Positions 18,567-27,341 of a DNA stretch of 64,000 nt are shown here, piece by piece. Both the position numbers and the translations under genes were made by a program. Every line of letters begins with the position of its first letter. The stretch's first letter is position 1. Location of the stretch: assembly GCF_000166055.1 (NCBI RefSeq), contig NC_014664.1, forward strand, positions 434,001 through 498,000, read 5' to 3'. The stretch comes from Rhodomicrobium vannielii ATCC 17100 (GTDB lineage: Bacteria > Pseudomonadota > Alphaproteobacteria > Rhizobiales > Rhodomicrobiaceae). A model generated the notes under the pieces. That model had not been told where the DNA came from. It saw only the letters and a program-made list of their open reading frames with translations, and did not search any database.

Positions 18567-19007
18567 ATGGTCACCATGGCTTTTAGGCACAAAATCGCAT
18601 TTTGGGGGCGTGTGCTTGCAAGCGCCTCAGTTTTGACGATAGGAGCGGGTGCTAACGCCGCTACCTTGTCCTATGTCGAAGGTGCGGTATCAGTAAATCG
18701 CGGCAACGGCTACGCGCCGGCCGGTGCCGGTACCTTCCTGGCGCCCGGTGACCGCATACGCGTCAGTGCGGGTTCCGCTGACATCGCCTATGAAAACGGG
18801 TGCGTCGCGAAAGTGGGTGCTGGCCAGACAACGGTCGTCCCCTCTACGCCTCCATCCTGTGGGGAAAGCTCTGTCCAGCCGACAGCGGAGACGGTGGACA
18901 CAGTAGGTATAGGCATCGGCGTTGGTCTTTTCGCTGGGGGCGTGGGCGTTGGAGCTATTCTGGCTAATACGAGCAGTGACGGGGGTACCATCTCTTTTAG
19001 CCCGTAG
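18567..19007 (+). CDS. Exported FecR-like (beta) domain protein
   Basis: A 146-residue protein with a very good ribosome site (GGAGGT, five bases before the ATG at 18567). It has a signal peptide of about 34 residues ending GANA-AT, then one FecR-like unit: LSYVEGAVSVNRGNGYAPA, FLAPGDRIRVSAGSADIAYENG, KVGAGQTTVV. A glycine-rich hydrophobic stretch at about residues 115-136 (VGIGIGVGLFAGGVGVGAIL) could be a membrane or assembly segment. Domains of this type often occur near EPS loci. A decayed paralogue lies at 27539-27849 on the other side of the wza-wzc operon. Specific role unknown. Confidence 0.78.
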   Translation: MVTMAFRHKIAFWGRVLASASVLTIGAGANAATLSYVEGAVSVNRGNGYAPAGAGTFLAPGDRIRVSAGSADIAYENGCVAKVGAGQTTVVPSTPPSCGESSVQPTAETVDTVGIGIGVGLFAGGVGVGAILANTSSDGGTISFSP

Positions 19008-19317
19008 TCGATGGTGGCCGATCTGGTCGGCACCAGAGCTGCGTTTCTTTCTTTTGCAGTTCGCGCCTTCGACCATCTAATCAGCGACGGGGGAGGGCGC
19101 TTCCCCGCCGTTTACATGCGTTTTCAGGCTCGTTGCCGAAACCGGCTGCACAAAGTCGCTATGCTCCTATCCGTGGCGCCACGTTATGAGATGGCCCAAA
19201 CGCTACAGACAGTCCAAACTGCCTTCAGTCTGGTAGCAGTTTCTTCGGAGGATGCCTCATGGCCTTATGCGCTACGCAAAAGCGCCGGGGCGAGCGCCAT
19301 GACCGCTTTTCCCACCC
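19008..19317. other. Gap between convergent genes with weak hairpin
   Basis: 310 bases without a supported gene. A GC-rich imperfect hairpin (CGGGG at 19088-19092 with CCCCG at 19103-19107) may terminate one or both converging transcripts. Nothing else was recognised. Confidence 0.35.
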
Positions 19318-20754
19318 CTATTGCAGGACAGCGCTTGCGTCGGGAACTCGTTCAAGGCGAAGACCGGCAATCCAAGCCTCCCCGGAAATCAGTTCCTCTG
19401 ACGCCGAGCGGGAATCGTGAAAGAATCGAAGGATCTGGCCTCTGCAATCCTCAGTCTGAGGCACATCGGCTTCCAGTGCGAAAATTCGCCACTGCTGAGA
19501 CCGACCCATCAACATATCCGTCTCGCCGAGCACGCGCCTTGATCCGCTGGCGCAAGTGAGTTGCCAGCGGAGGCCACGCTTGGCGGTAATCCAGCCGCGA
19601 AGCTTACCTTCAAGACGATATCGTCCGGGCGGGAGCAGCACGGTCTGCCTAACCTCCGGAAATTTAACACGCCCAACACCGAAAGCGACATGTAGCGCAC
19701 GTTCACCCTCAGAGCCAACGGGCACAAACTCGGAAATGGCGTTGACCCCGCGACTGATCTGCCAGTCAAACGCCAAGCCGCTAGGATCCTGTTCGAAATT
19801 CGCGTGCGTTATTAGGCCCAAAGTGTCAAGTTGATCCTTCGGCAGGAATTGCAGCCACGCGTTGTAAGCTGCGTCAATGAGATTTTTGGCGATTAACGCA
19901 TTCAAGTAAGGCGCAATCTCAGTATTGCCAATTGGCTGGGCACTTCCCCTAAGCGCAGTCATCAGTTTCAAAGGGGTGTCCGTTTGCTTGGCGTTTCGCG
20001 GAAGCGCTGCGAAAAAGGCAGGGCGCCAGCCAGGGCCCTCTGCAAGCTCTTGCACAACGAGGGAGAAGCCAGCCGGGTCTTCGGCGATAGCCGTCAGATA
20101 AGCGAAAACGTAAGGAGACACGTCCGAACGCGTCCGTAACAAGATATCGGCATAACCAAGCGCCGATCCAAAATCCTTCTGATAAGCACTGTCGTTAAGA
20201 AGCCAAAACTGGGCGATCGTTTCATGACGAGACCGCTTGACCGCTTCTCGCATCAGGATACGGACGAGGTCAGGATCATCGGTCGTTTCCGCCAACAAGC
20301 GGTAAGCCTTCGCATTAAGCGGGTCATTTGCTAGAGCGCGAACAGCGAGACGACCGATTTTTCTGCGCAGCGCATCGCGTTCACTTCGCGGCTGTTGGAA
20401 GCTTCCGTCCTGCGCTTCGGGAAGGTGAGCGATGGTATCGCCCTTCGACGCAGTGTCGCCCGCCGACGCGCCTGATTCGTTGCTCCCGGTAAGCATCAAC
20501 AACTGTTCGCGTATATCTTCCGCCTTGGCGAGAAGAGCGACGGGATTATTGGGATTCAAAGCGAGCGCAGTATCGGGAGCGGACGTGGCTAATACGTAAG
20601 GGAGGCTTTTGCTTACAACAAGCCAAACAAGTATTAGACCTGCCGTTATGGAAATGACAGACCGCATGGGATTGCTGGAAACATGCGAGACAAAGCCTTT
20701 GCCCCGTGCAAAAAGCGCGGACCTCAGCTGCTTGCGATGATGAGGTCTTTTCAT
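19318..20754 (-). CDS. Membrane-anchored protein of EPS operon with helical-repeat and C-terminal beta domain
   Basis: A 478-residue protein. One membrane span lies near the N-terminus (about residues 33-52, VISITAGLILVWLVVSKSLP) after a basic cytoplasmic stretch. A TPR-like helical region (ALALNPNNPVALLAKAEDI, ALANDPLNAKAYRLLAETT, QFWLLNDSAYQ) follows. From about residue 330 comes an apparent beta-sandwich (FDWQISRGVNAISEF, QTVLLPPGRYRLEGKLRGW) that looks like a carbohydrate-binding-type fold. It is last in the wza-wzc operon and overlaps the previous gene by four bases. A periplasmic scaffold for EPS assembly is a reasonable inference. No named family was recognised. Confidence 0.75.
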   Translation of the reverse strand: MKRPHHRKQLRSALFARGKGFVSHVSSNPMRSVISITAGLILVWLVVSKSLPYVLATSAPDTALALNPNNPVALLAKAEDIREQLLMLTGSNESGASAGDTASKGDTIAHLPEAQDGSFQQPRSERDALRRKIGRLAVRALANDPLNAKAYRLLAETTDDPDLVRILMREAVKRSRHETIAQFWLLNDSAYQKDFGSALGYADILLRTRSDVSPYVFAYLTAIAEDPAGFSLVVQELAEGPGWRPAFFAALPRNAKQTDTPLKLMTALRGSAQPIGNTEIAPYLNALIAKNLIDAAYNAWLQFLPKDQLDTLGLITHANFEQDPSGLAFDWQISRGVNAISEFVPVGSEGERALHVAFGVGRVKFPEVRQTVLLPPGRYRLEGKLRGWITAKRGLRWQLTCASGSRRVLGETDMLMGRSQQWRIFALEADVPQTEDCRGQILRFFHDSRSASEELISGEAWIAGLRLERVPDASAVLQ

Positions 20755-21341
20755 TTGCGGCTCCCGAGGAGAAGGAAGACTATGCGCCAGAAGTGAGTGT
20801 CCTTGCGCCGTGGACGTATGATTTGTTTGCGGCGTGCGTTTCGGACAACAGCACCAGGTCCATGCGTAAGTCGTGGCACATTCGAGCTTTGCGACCTACC
20901 TCCAGCCAATGAGGTGTCATAAGCCGCGCGCCGTTCGACGGTCTTGATTGTTTCCCACGCCCCGGTCACGCGGCCGACATACAGGCTTCGATCAAAACCG
21001 TCGCTGTTAGGAAAAAGATCCGGATGAAGCCACCTCATGATCAGCGCCATGTGGCGCCTGATCTCGCCATTCGAGGTCTCGCGACTGGCACCTAGGGTCC
21101 GATAGTTGTCGCCATCCCTGTTCAAAAGGATCTGCTCGATGAAGAACCCCGCAGCCTTTCGCAAGACCATTTCAGAACACCCAGTGAGCGCTTCGGCTTC
21201 ACGCACGGCCCGAGTCTCACCCACCGCAACCTCAAGGAGAAACGTGACTCCCGGAGGCAGCGCGGATCGCCGCGCTTGGCGCACCAAGTGTGGGTAACTG
21301 AGCATGCCAAGAGCGGCCGAAAGAGCTTCGTGGCTACGCAT
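20751..21341 (-). CDS. J-domain-like protein in the EPS export operon
   Basis: A 196-residue protein. Residues about 90-145 resemble a degenerate DnaJ J-domain: NYRTLGASRETSNGEIRRHMALIMRWLHPDLF keeps the HPD tripeptide, followed by AWETIKTVERRAAYD as in the last J helix. The basic C-terminus ends in a short hydrophobic stretch (FWRIVFLLLG). J-domains stimulate Hsp70 ATPases. Here the gene sits two bases after the wzc-like kinase and overlaps the next gene, so it is tied to EPS export. Whether it really contacts DnaK is open. Confidence 0.7.
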   Translation of the reverse strand: MRSHEALSAALGMLSYPHLVRQARRSALPPGVTFLLEVAVGETRAVREAEALTGCSEMVLRKAAGFFIEQILLNRDGDNYRTLGASRETSNGEIRRHMALIMRWLHPDLFPNSDGFDRSLYVGRVTGAWETIKTVERRAAYDTSLAGGRSQSSNVPRLTHGPGAVVRNARRKQIIRPRRKDTHFWRIVFLLLGSRK

Positions 21342-21343
21342 CG

Positions 21344-23635
21344 TCAGCTCAAGCCCGGCTTTGCTAACCGCGGCTTCGCATCGGTGGAGTTACCGTACGT
21401 GTAGGCCGACTGTCCGTATTCGTAGCCATATCCGTATCCGTAGTTGTAGCCCACGGCTTTCGAATCGAACTTCGTGAGAACAGCGCCAAGCAGCGTGATG
21501 CGCGCGAGTTGGAGACGCCGCAGCGCCGACCGGATCATCCCTTTACCCTTCTCTCCCGCCGCAATAACAAAGATGGTGCCAGCCGATGCGTTGGCGAGCA
21601 ACTGGGCATCGGCGAGCCCCAGGAGCGGAGGGGCATCAAAAACGATGAGATCGAAAACGTCGCCGCCGAGCGAGACAAGCGAATAGAGGCGGGTCCCGCT
21701 CAGAAGATCAGCAGCGTTCGGCGGAAGTGGACCCGAGGCCATGAATGCGAGGTTGGGATGATCCGTCTTCTGGAGAACTTCCGGTGGAAGCGATGAGCCT
21801 GTCAGATAATTGGTGAGGCCAACCACGTTGTTCAAACATAGCTTCTTGTGAAGAGACGGATTACGGAGATCTGCGTCGATCAGAAGGACCTTGTGACCCA
21901 TTTGTGCGAAATGCCGGGCAATCGCCACCGACGTTGTGGATTTGCCCTCGCCAGGCCCCGCGCTCGTCACCGCAATGGAGCGCGGAAGTCCCGACTCAGT
22001 GGAAAACTGTAAAGTAGTGGCAAGAGAGCGATACGCCTCCGCAATGGCGGAGCGTGGATCCTTCAGGGCCTGATCCACACCCTCGGCAAACTCCAGGCGA
22101 GGGATAATCCCAAGCGTTGAAAGCGCTGAAAGTTGCTCGATCTCCTCGGGAGTGCGAACGCGATCGTCAAGCATTTCAAGCAGAAATGAAATGCCGACTC
22201 CAGCACCAAGGCCAAGAGCGAGCGAGATAAGCAGAGCACGCGGAAAATTAGGCTCCGAGGGGGCGTTTGGCGCCAGTGCCCGATCGACAATGAAGATATT
22301 GTTGGTGCCGACACCGCCTGCAATATTTACCTCTTTGGAACGCTGGAGCAGACTATTATAGAGGCCCCGATTGGTCTCAACCTCTCGTTTCAAGATGTTG
22401 TACTGGATGCCTTTCTTTTGCAGATCGAGTACTTCCCCTCGCAGCGTTTCAATTCTTCCTTTCATCTCGCCTTCTTGCGCGAGCGATGTCTCATAAGCCG
22501 CCTTAAGCGAATTGCGGATAGTTTTGACTTCGGCGGCAAGTTGTCGATCGATCTCTTTGATCTTGTTTGAAATCTGCACCATCGTTGGAAAGCTTGGCTT
22601 GAAATTTTCAAGCTTCTCTTGATAAACGGTCTCAAGCGCTTTCCGCTGGCCGCGCAGCACCTCGATAACCGGGTTCGATAACAGCTGCGGCAAATTGATT
22701 GCAGTGGAACTCTCAAGCTGGCGCCAGAGCTGTTCGTTCTTGATGCGCTCTGAGATCAGTTGCCCTAACGCGGAGTTTGCCGCTGCCAGATTGCTTTCAG
22801 TGATTGACGCTCTGTCGCTGACCTCGATCATCTTCTCCTGCTCTGCGAAAACGAGAAGCGCCCTTTCTGCTTCCTCCATTCGAATTTTGAGCTGTTTGAT
22901 CTGGTCATCGAGAAAGGTTTTGGCGTAAGAATTGGCCTCGAACCTCTTATCCAAGTTGGACGCAATATAAGCGTCTGCGTATCCATTCGCGATTTGTTGC
23001 GCACGCACTGCGCTCGGATCTGAGTAGCGAACATCAACGAGCCTGGAATTTGCAACAGGCAAGACCGCCACATTGGAAAGCACAATGCCAACTGCCCAAC
23101 CCTGCCGCGCAGTTGGCAAAGGAAGCTCCTTCTTAGAAGAAGAGAACAAGGCAGCGCCCAACAAACCAAGTGCTGAAACATCACGCGGCTTAAAGAGCCC
23201 TTCGTCATCATAAAGGCGCTGCATCGAGACGACTCGCTCGGCCATTGCCCGACTTTTTATCAGCTCATATTGGGTTCTCAAAAAATCGGTACTTCCCGCT
23301 TCCTCCGGCGATGTCGTCCCGCCCTCCACGATCTTAGCCGGCTCCCGTTCGATCTGGATTCTCACGCTGGCTGAGTAGAGCGGCGTCTTGAGCAGCGTAA
23401 AAACGCTTCCCAGAACTGTAAACACAAGCGCTGTACCCAAAATGAGCCATTTGCGTTTGAGAACCATATAAAGATATTGGCGAAGGGTGACAGCGAGATC
23501 GCTTTCTTCTTCACCCTGTGCTTGCCCATAGCCCTGTGGCCCGAAATTTTCGCCCTTTAACTGTGCTATCGCAGCCGATTGAGAAGGAACCAGAGCCCGC
23601 CTCTCATCGCCAAGATCTTTTTGAGAGTCACGCAT
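21344..23635 (-). CDS. Polysaccharide co-polymerase with tyrosine autokinase domain (Wzc/ExoP-like)
   Basis: A 763-residue inner-membrane protein controlling EPS chain length and export. Order: cytoplasmic start, first membrane span at about 63-82, Wzz domain, long coiled-coil periplasmic region, GNVR-type segment (VETNRGLYNSLLQRSKE), a second span (ALLISLALGLGAGVGISFLL) and a BY-kinase domain. Walker A is SAGPGEGKSTT (near 563) and Walker A' is VLLIDADLRNP (near 583). The C-terminus has a tyrosine cluster at about residues 727-748 for autophosphorylation. It starts 16 bases after the wza-like gene. Confidence 0.93.
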   Translation of the reverse strand: MRDSQKDLGDERRALVPSQSAAIAQLKGENFGPQGYGQAQGEEESDLAVTLRQYLYMVLKRKWLILGTALVFTVLGSVFTLLKTPLYSASVRIQIEREPAKIVEGGTTSPEEAGSTDFLRTQYELIKSRAMAERVVSMQRLYDDEGLFKPRDVSALGLLGAALFSSSKKELPLPTARQGWAVGIVLSNVAVLPVANSRLVDVRYSDPSAVRAQQIANGYADAYIASNLDKRFEANSYAKTFLDDQIKQLKIRMEEAERALLVFAEQEKMIEVSDRASITESNLAAANSALGQLISERIKNEQLWRQLESSTAINLPQLLSNPVIEVLRGQRKALETVYQEKLENFKPSFPTMVQISNKIKEIDRQLAAEVKTIRNSLKAAYETSLAQEGEMKGRIETLRGEVLDLQKKGIQYNILKREVETNRGLYNSLLQRSKEVNIAGGVGTNNIFIVDRALAPNAPSEPNFPRALLISLALGLGAGVGISFLLEMLDDRVRTPEEIEQLSALSTLGIIPRLEFAEGVDQALKDPRSAIAEAYRSLATTLQFSTESGLPRSIAVTSAGPGEGKSTTSVAIARHFAQMGHKVLLIDADLRNPSLHKKLCLNNVVGLTNYLTGSSLPPEVLQKTDHPNLAFMASGPLPPNAADLLSGTRLYSLVSLGGDVFDLIVFDAPPLLGLADAQLLANASAGTIFVIAAGEKGKGMIRSALRRLQLARITLLGAVLTKFDSKAVGYNYGYGYGYEYGQSAYTYGNSTDAKPRLAKPGLS

Positions 23636-23651
23636 CCGCTTTGCTCGCTTA

Positions 23652-24443
23652 CTAAAGTAAGGACACTAAGGTGAACAGCGGGAGAGCCTTGAAAACCGCA
23701 CCGATCCCCTCTTTTACGCTGGAGCTTGGAGCGACGATCACATCACCGGCCTCCAACGCAGGGTCTTCGGCTATTCCGTCACGGATACGCGACACATCGT
23801 ACTTGGCAACCTGGCGCTGACCATTTACCTGCCGGAAGATAAGGACAGTTTCATCCGCCTTGTCCTCGAACCCTTGCGCCTGCGCGACGGCCTGCAACAG
23901 AGACAGCCCGCCGGTGATGGGATAGACGCCCGGCTTTTTGATGGCACCCTCCAAGGTGACACGCTGACTATTATAATTTTTTATAAAAACTGTGATCTGA
24001 GGATTCTGCAGATATTTATCCCCAAGCTTGAGGCTCAACTCTCTCTCAATCTCGCGCCCAGTCTTCCCACCCGCTTGAAACTCTCCGATGAGCGGGAAGT
24101 TTATAGTTCCCGCTTCCGAGACCTGAACAGTCTTCGACAGCTCCGGCACATTGAAGACAGTGATATCGACGACGTCGAGGGGACCGATCTTATAAGTGTT
24201 GCTGGCGGGATCCGATACCGCTGACATGGAAAGAGCAACTTTGCGTAAAGTCTCTTTATTGTCGGGCGCCTGAGCGGAGTCTTCCTTTGAACTCGGAGCC
24301 GCAGGTTTCTGGGCTGGTGATGAATCCGAGACGGCACCCGACTCGAGCTTGGGGTCAGTCATGTCGCCGCCTGAAGAAACGCCGCAAGCAGTGATAAAGG
24401 CCGCCGCGACTGCGGGAAGCAGAAGTCTGATCAACGCCGACAT
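23652..24443 (-). CDS. Polysaccharide export outer-membrane lipoprotein (Wza-like)
   Basis: A 263-residue protein with a lipoprotein signal: the lipobox FITAC places the lipidated Cys at about residue 20. A Ser/Asp/Lys linker is followed by the Poly_export domain (YKIGPLDVVDITVFNVPELSKTVQV, GTINFPLIGEFQAGGKTGREIE) and a SLBB-type domain (VTLEGAIKKPGVYPITGGLSLLQAVAQAQG). Such proteins form the outer-membrane EPS exit pore. GAGGAG lies about ten bases before the ATG. It is first in the operon, but the sequence upstream is interrupted by an IS66 element 192 bases before the start, so transcription may have changed. Confidence 0.92.
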   Translation of the reverse strand: MSALIRLLLPAVAAAFITACGVSSGGDMTDPKLESGAVSDSSPAQKPAAPSSKEDSAQAPDNKETLRKVALSMSAVSDPASNTYKIGPLDVVDITVFNVPELSKTVQVSEAGTINFPLIGEFQAGGKTGREIERELSLKLGDKYLQNPQITVFIKNYNSQRVTLEGAIKKPGVYPITGGLSLLQAVAQAQGFEDKADETVLIFRQVNGQRQVAKYDVSRIRDGIAEDPALEAGDVIVAPSSSVKEGIGAVFKALPLFTLVSLL

Positions 24444-24635
24444 GTCTTTTGCGACTCCTCTTCGACCAAATACCTGGAATTGGGATTATTGGGCTGCTGG
24501 CTGATCGGTAACAGTTCAGCAGGAGCAGCAGATATGGCGATGCCGGAGTAGTCCCGCTCGGTACGAGGCCAGTCGCGACGTGATTGCAGGCTGCGGCCTA
24601 AGCAAAAGAGCACGTTTCTCGATACGCTTTTCAAG
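24444..24635 (-). other. Short leader of wza operon, severed from its upstream sequence by IS66
   Basis: Read on the minus strand, an open frame runs through this stretch and ends at 24431, overlapping the wza-like start. When the IS66 element and one 8-bp duplication are removed, the same frame continues into 27203-27260, giving a possible small protein (..NKEDLRDGLLKSVSRNV..RTERDYSGIAIS..) with only TTG or similar starts. It may be a genuine interrupted small gene or chance coding potential in a leader. Confidence 0.3.
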
Positions 24636-24681
24636 GTAAGCATCCGGTGAGGGCCGCAGCGTGAGCGCTTGCGGTTGATGA

Positions 24682-26316
24682 CTACGCCGCCAGTTGCAAG
24701 CCGGGCTGCTTCCATTCCCAGGGCAGCAGCTCATGGAGTCGGCTTTGCGGCTGGCCTGCGATGCGGGCGAGCACATCGGCCAGCCAAGCCATCGGATCGA
24801 TGCCGTTGAGTTTGGCCGTCATGATCATCGTCATCATAAAGGCGGCCCGGTCGGCGCCGCGATCTGAACCGGCGAAGAGCCACGACTTTCTTCCGAGCGC
24901 AAAACCTCTCAGCGCTCGTTCGGCCGAGTTGTTGCTCAGGCAGATGCGGCCGTCGCCAAGGAAAGCGGCGAACCGATCCCAGCGCTTGAGCAGATAATCG
25001 ATGGGCCTGGCGACGGAAGCCGAGCGCGACAATCGCGAGCGCTCCTCGCCAAGCGAGGTTTTCAGATCGGCCAGAAGCGGCGCGCTTTGCTTCTGGCGCA
25101 CGCGCAGGCGCTCGCTGGCGGGAAGGCCGTTGATGGAGCGCTCGATGTCGAACAGCGCGTCGATGCGCTTGACCGCTTCCAGCGCAATCGGGGAGATGGC
25201 CGGCGCCTGTTTGCCGCGCTTCGCGTTGGCGGCGATGTCAGCCAGTTCGAAGAACTGGCGCCTGGCGTGCGCCCAGCACAGCGCCGAGACGATGGCGCCT
25301 TTTTCGCGCGCCGGATCGTAAAGCCCGTTATAGCCGCTATAGGCGTCGGCCTGCAAAATGCCGGCGAAGTCTCGAAGATGGCTCTCGGGATGCTCCTGCC
25401 TTCGGTCTCGCGAAGCGTAGTAAAGCGCGGCCGGCGGCGCGGTCCCGCCAAAAGGGCGATCGTCTCTGACATAGGTCCAGATGCGGCCGGTGACTGTCTT
25501 GCCTTTCGCCAGGATCGGCACCGTCGTGTCGTCGCCAAACAACCGTTCGGCCGAAAGAACATGGGCCTCGATCAGCGCCTGGAGCGGTTGCAGCGCCGCC
25601 ATGCAGGACCCAACCTGATCGGCCAGCGTCGAGACGGAAAGTTCGACGCCTTCGCGCGCATACCGCTCGCTTTGCCGGTTGAGAGGCTGGTGCTGGCCGA
25701 ACTTCTCGAACAAGATCATGGCCAAAAGGCCCGGCCCGGCAAAACCGCGCGGCGTTGCATGAAAGGGCGCCGGCGGTTGCGCGATCGCCTCGCAGCACCG
25801 GCAGGAGAACTTCTCGCGCACCGTTTGGATGACTTTCCAGCGGCGCGGAACAACCTCGAGCGTCTCGGTGACGTCCTCGCCGAGCTTCGACAGCTTCGTC
25901 GAGCCGCAAGACGGACAACATGTCGGCGCCGGGAGCACCACGCGCTCGCGCGGCAGATGCGCCGGGAAAGGCTTGCGCGATGGATGCTTGCGCGTAGAGG
26001 ATGGCGTGCCTTGCGTCCGGGCTGTGGCTGTCTCGGCGAGAAGCTCGTCCTCGGCCGCGGCTGTCTCCAGCTCTTCGAGCTGAAGCTCCATCTGCTCCAG
26101 GAGCCGCGCCTTGTGCTCCGAGCGGCTACCGTAAAGCACCCGCCGCAGCTTCTCGATCTCGAGCCTCAGATGAGCGATCAGCGCGTCCGTGCTGGATGTC
26201 GCCGCGCGAGCGCGAGCCGCAACGGCCTCGGCGGAAAGGCGGGCGGCGCGCTCGGCGAGGATCATCGCATGCGCGGCGGCAAGGTCGGAAGGAAGAGCGT
26301 CAAGCGGCGTGGTCAC
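24682..26316 (-). CDS. tnpC: IS66 family transposase TnpC (copy 1)
   Basis: A 544-residue DDE transposase with a GTG start. It has an N-terminal leucine-rich coiled coil (LRLEIEKLRRVLYGSRSEHKARLLEQM), a zinc-finger-like CCPSCGSTKLSKLGEDVTETLEV, a second Cys pair (KFSCRCCEAI) and the catalytic core. The core includes FGDDTTVPIL, LQADAYSGYNGLY, CWAHARRQFFELAD and ISNNSAERALR-type (LSNNSAERALRGFALGRKSW) motifs, and it ends LLPWEWKQPG. Its translation is the same as that of copy 2, so it looks intact. Confidence 0.95.
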   Translation of the reverse strand: MTTPLDALPSDLAAAHAMILAERAARLSAEAVAARARAATSSTDALIAHLRLEIEKLRRVLYGSRSEHKARLLEQMELQLEELETAAAEDELLAETATARTQGTPSSTRKHPSRKPFPAHLPRERVVLPAPTCCPSCGSTKLSKLGEDVTETLEVVPRRWKVIQTVREKFSCRCCEAIAQPPAPFHATPRGFAGPGLLAMILFEKFGQHQPLNRQSERYAREGVELSVSTLADQVGSCMAALQPLQALIEAHVLSAERLFGDDTTVPILAKGKTVTGRIWTYVRDDRPFGGTAPPAALYYASRDRRQEHPESHLRDFAGILQADAYSGYNGLYDPAREKGAIVSALCWAHARRQFFELADIAANAKRGKQAPAISPIALEAVKRIDALFDIERSINGLPASERLRVRQKQSAPLLADLKTSLGEERSRLSRSASVARPIDYLLKRWDRFAAFLGDGRICLSNNSAERALRGFALGRKSWLFAGSDRGADRAAFMMTMIMTAKLNGIDPMAWLADVLARIAGQPQSRLHELLPWEWKQPGLQLAA

Positions 26317-26361
26317 CCGACAAGAGAATCATGGTTCGCCAACGTTTTCAAAGGCAAACCG

Positions 26362-26708
26362 TCAGCCAACCGAAGTCGGTCTCCAGGTTTTTTGCGGATT
26401 GCGCCAATCGATCCCGGAGAGCAGATAGCCAAGCTGCGCGGGCGAAATCGAGATCGCGCCGTCAGCCGGGCTCGGCCACAAGAACCGGCCTTTCTCCAGA
26501 CGCTTCGTAAAAGGCAGGCGCCCTGGCCGTCATGCCAGATCACCTTCAGAAGATCGCCCCGGCGGCCGCGAAAGCAAAACAGATGGCCGCTCAAAGGATC
26601 GCGCTGCAAAACCTCCTGGACCTGCAAGGACAGCGACGGGAAGCCCCTGCGCATATCGGTGTGACCCGTCGCCAGCCACACCCGCACGCCGGTCGGAACC
26701 GGGATCAT
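26362..26708 (-). pseudogene. tnpB: IS66 TnpB (copy 1), frameshifted
   Basis: It begins MIPVPTGVRVWLATGHTDMRRG, the typical TnpB opening (IS66 Orf2-like), through VIWHDGQGACL. It then leaves the family frame because a T-run in the GACLFTKRLEKG region has four T instead of the five in copy 2. The frame continues as unrelated residues beyond the element's tnpB end. The downstream A/T-run here has six bases, which in the correct frame would give the normal ending NPQKTWRPTSVG. So this copy has a single disabling deletion. Confidence 0.85.
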
Positions 26709-27154
26709 GGTCTCCTCCCGTCGGCAATATCGAGAATGCGCTTCAACGCGCCCATGTCGGCGCCGGGGCCAACCCGCACGCGCCGCCCGTTCAAAAGCTC
26801 GATCTCGATGCGATTATCGGCGGCGGGCGCGTCACTGGCGCTGTGATCGTAGATCGTGTCGCGGCTCTTCCCTGGCGCCGTCAGAGAGACCGGCAGGAAT
26901 GCCGGTGCGGGCTCTGGCTTCTCGTCGTTCTTGGCCAGCTTCCGCCAACGAAACAGAAGGCTTGGCTTGATCCCATGCCTGCGGGCGACCGCTGACACAT
27001 TCACGCCGGGCTGCAAAGCCTCGGCGATGATCGCCTGCTTCTCGTCCTCGCTCCAGCGGCGCCGGGTATCAGCAACTACGGAATACCGGCGGGCAAAAGT
27101 ATCTCCAGACATAGGCACGGGCATAGCTCCTGTCGCGACAAGCGTCACAGACAA
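26705..27154 (-). CDS. tnpA: IS66 TnpA accessory protein (copy 1)
   Basis: A 149-residue protein with an N-terminal helix-turn-helix of the transposase_8 type (RRRWSEDEKQAIIAEAL, NVSAVARRHGIKPSLLFRWRKL) and a short C-terminal IS66 segment (IEIELLNGRRVRVGPGADMGALKRIL). Its stop overlaps the tnpB start by ATGA, as usual for IS66. The start could be the first or one of two internal Met codons. Confidence 0.92.
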   Translation of the reverse strand: MSVTLVATGAMPVPMSGDTFARRYSVVADTRRRWSEDEKQAIIAEALQPGVNVSAVARRHGIKPSLLFRWRKLAKNDEKPEPAPAFLPVSLTAPGKSRDTIYDHSASDAPAADNRIEIELLNGRRVRVGPGADMGALKRILDIADGRRP

Positions 27155-27280
27155 GACCTGTCTCTTACACGCCCCGCAAGGCGGCCCTCAGCGGAGGCTT
27201 ACTTTTCAAGAGGCCATCGCGAAGGTCTTCTTTGTTCAAGGCTTCCTCATACAGCAATAAAACCTACAACCCGCAAGTCA

Positions 27281-27341
27281 TCAAGGTTGATAGCGAGTTA
27301 CGCCAATCGACATAAAGGGCTCCTATCATGGTCAACCTTGA
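27281..27341. promoter_or_regulatory. Spaced inverted repeat in the original promoter region of the wza operon
   Basis: TCAAGGTTGA at 27281-27290 and TCAACCTTGA at 27332-27341 are exact reverse complements, 41 bases apart. They lie in the gene-free 330-base stretch that was upstream of the wza-like gene before IS66 copy 1 inserted. They could be paired operator half-sites or a hairpin; no known regulator consensus was recognised. Confidence 0.25.

Larger units (their letters stand above)
24636..27202 (-). mobile_element. IS66-family insertion sequence, copy 1
   Basis: A complete element of 2567 bases. The ends begin GTAAGC: the 24636 end reads GTAAGCATCCGGTGAGGGCC and the other end, reverse complemented, reads GTAAGCCTCCGCTGAGGGCC. 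A perfect 8-bp target duplication TTTTCAAG flanks it (24628-24635 and 27203-27210). It carries tnpA, tnpB and tnpC in the usual order. It is nearly identical to copy 2 at 47377-49945 but in opposite orientation, and two bases shorter because of homopolymer length differences in tnpB. Confidence 0.95.
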
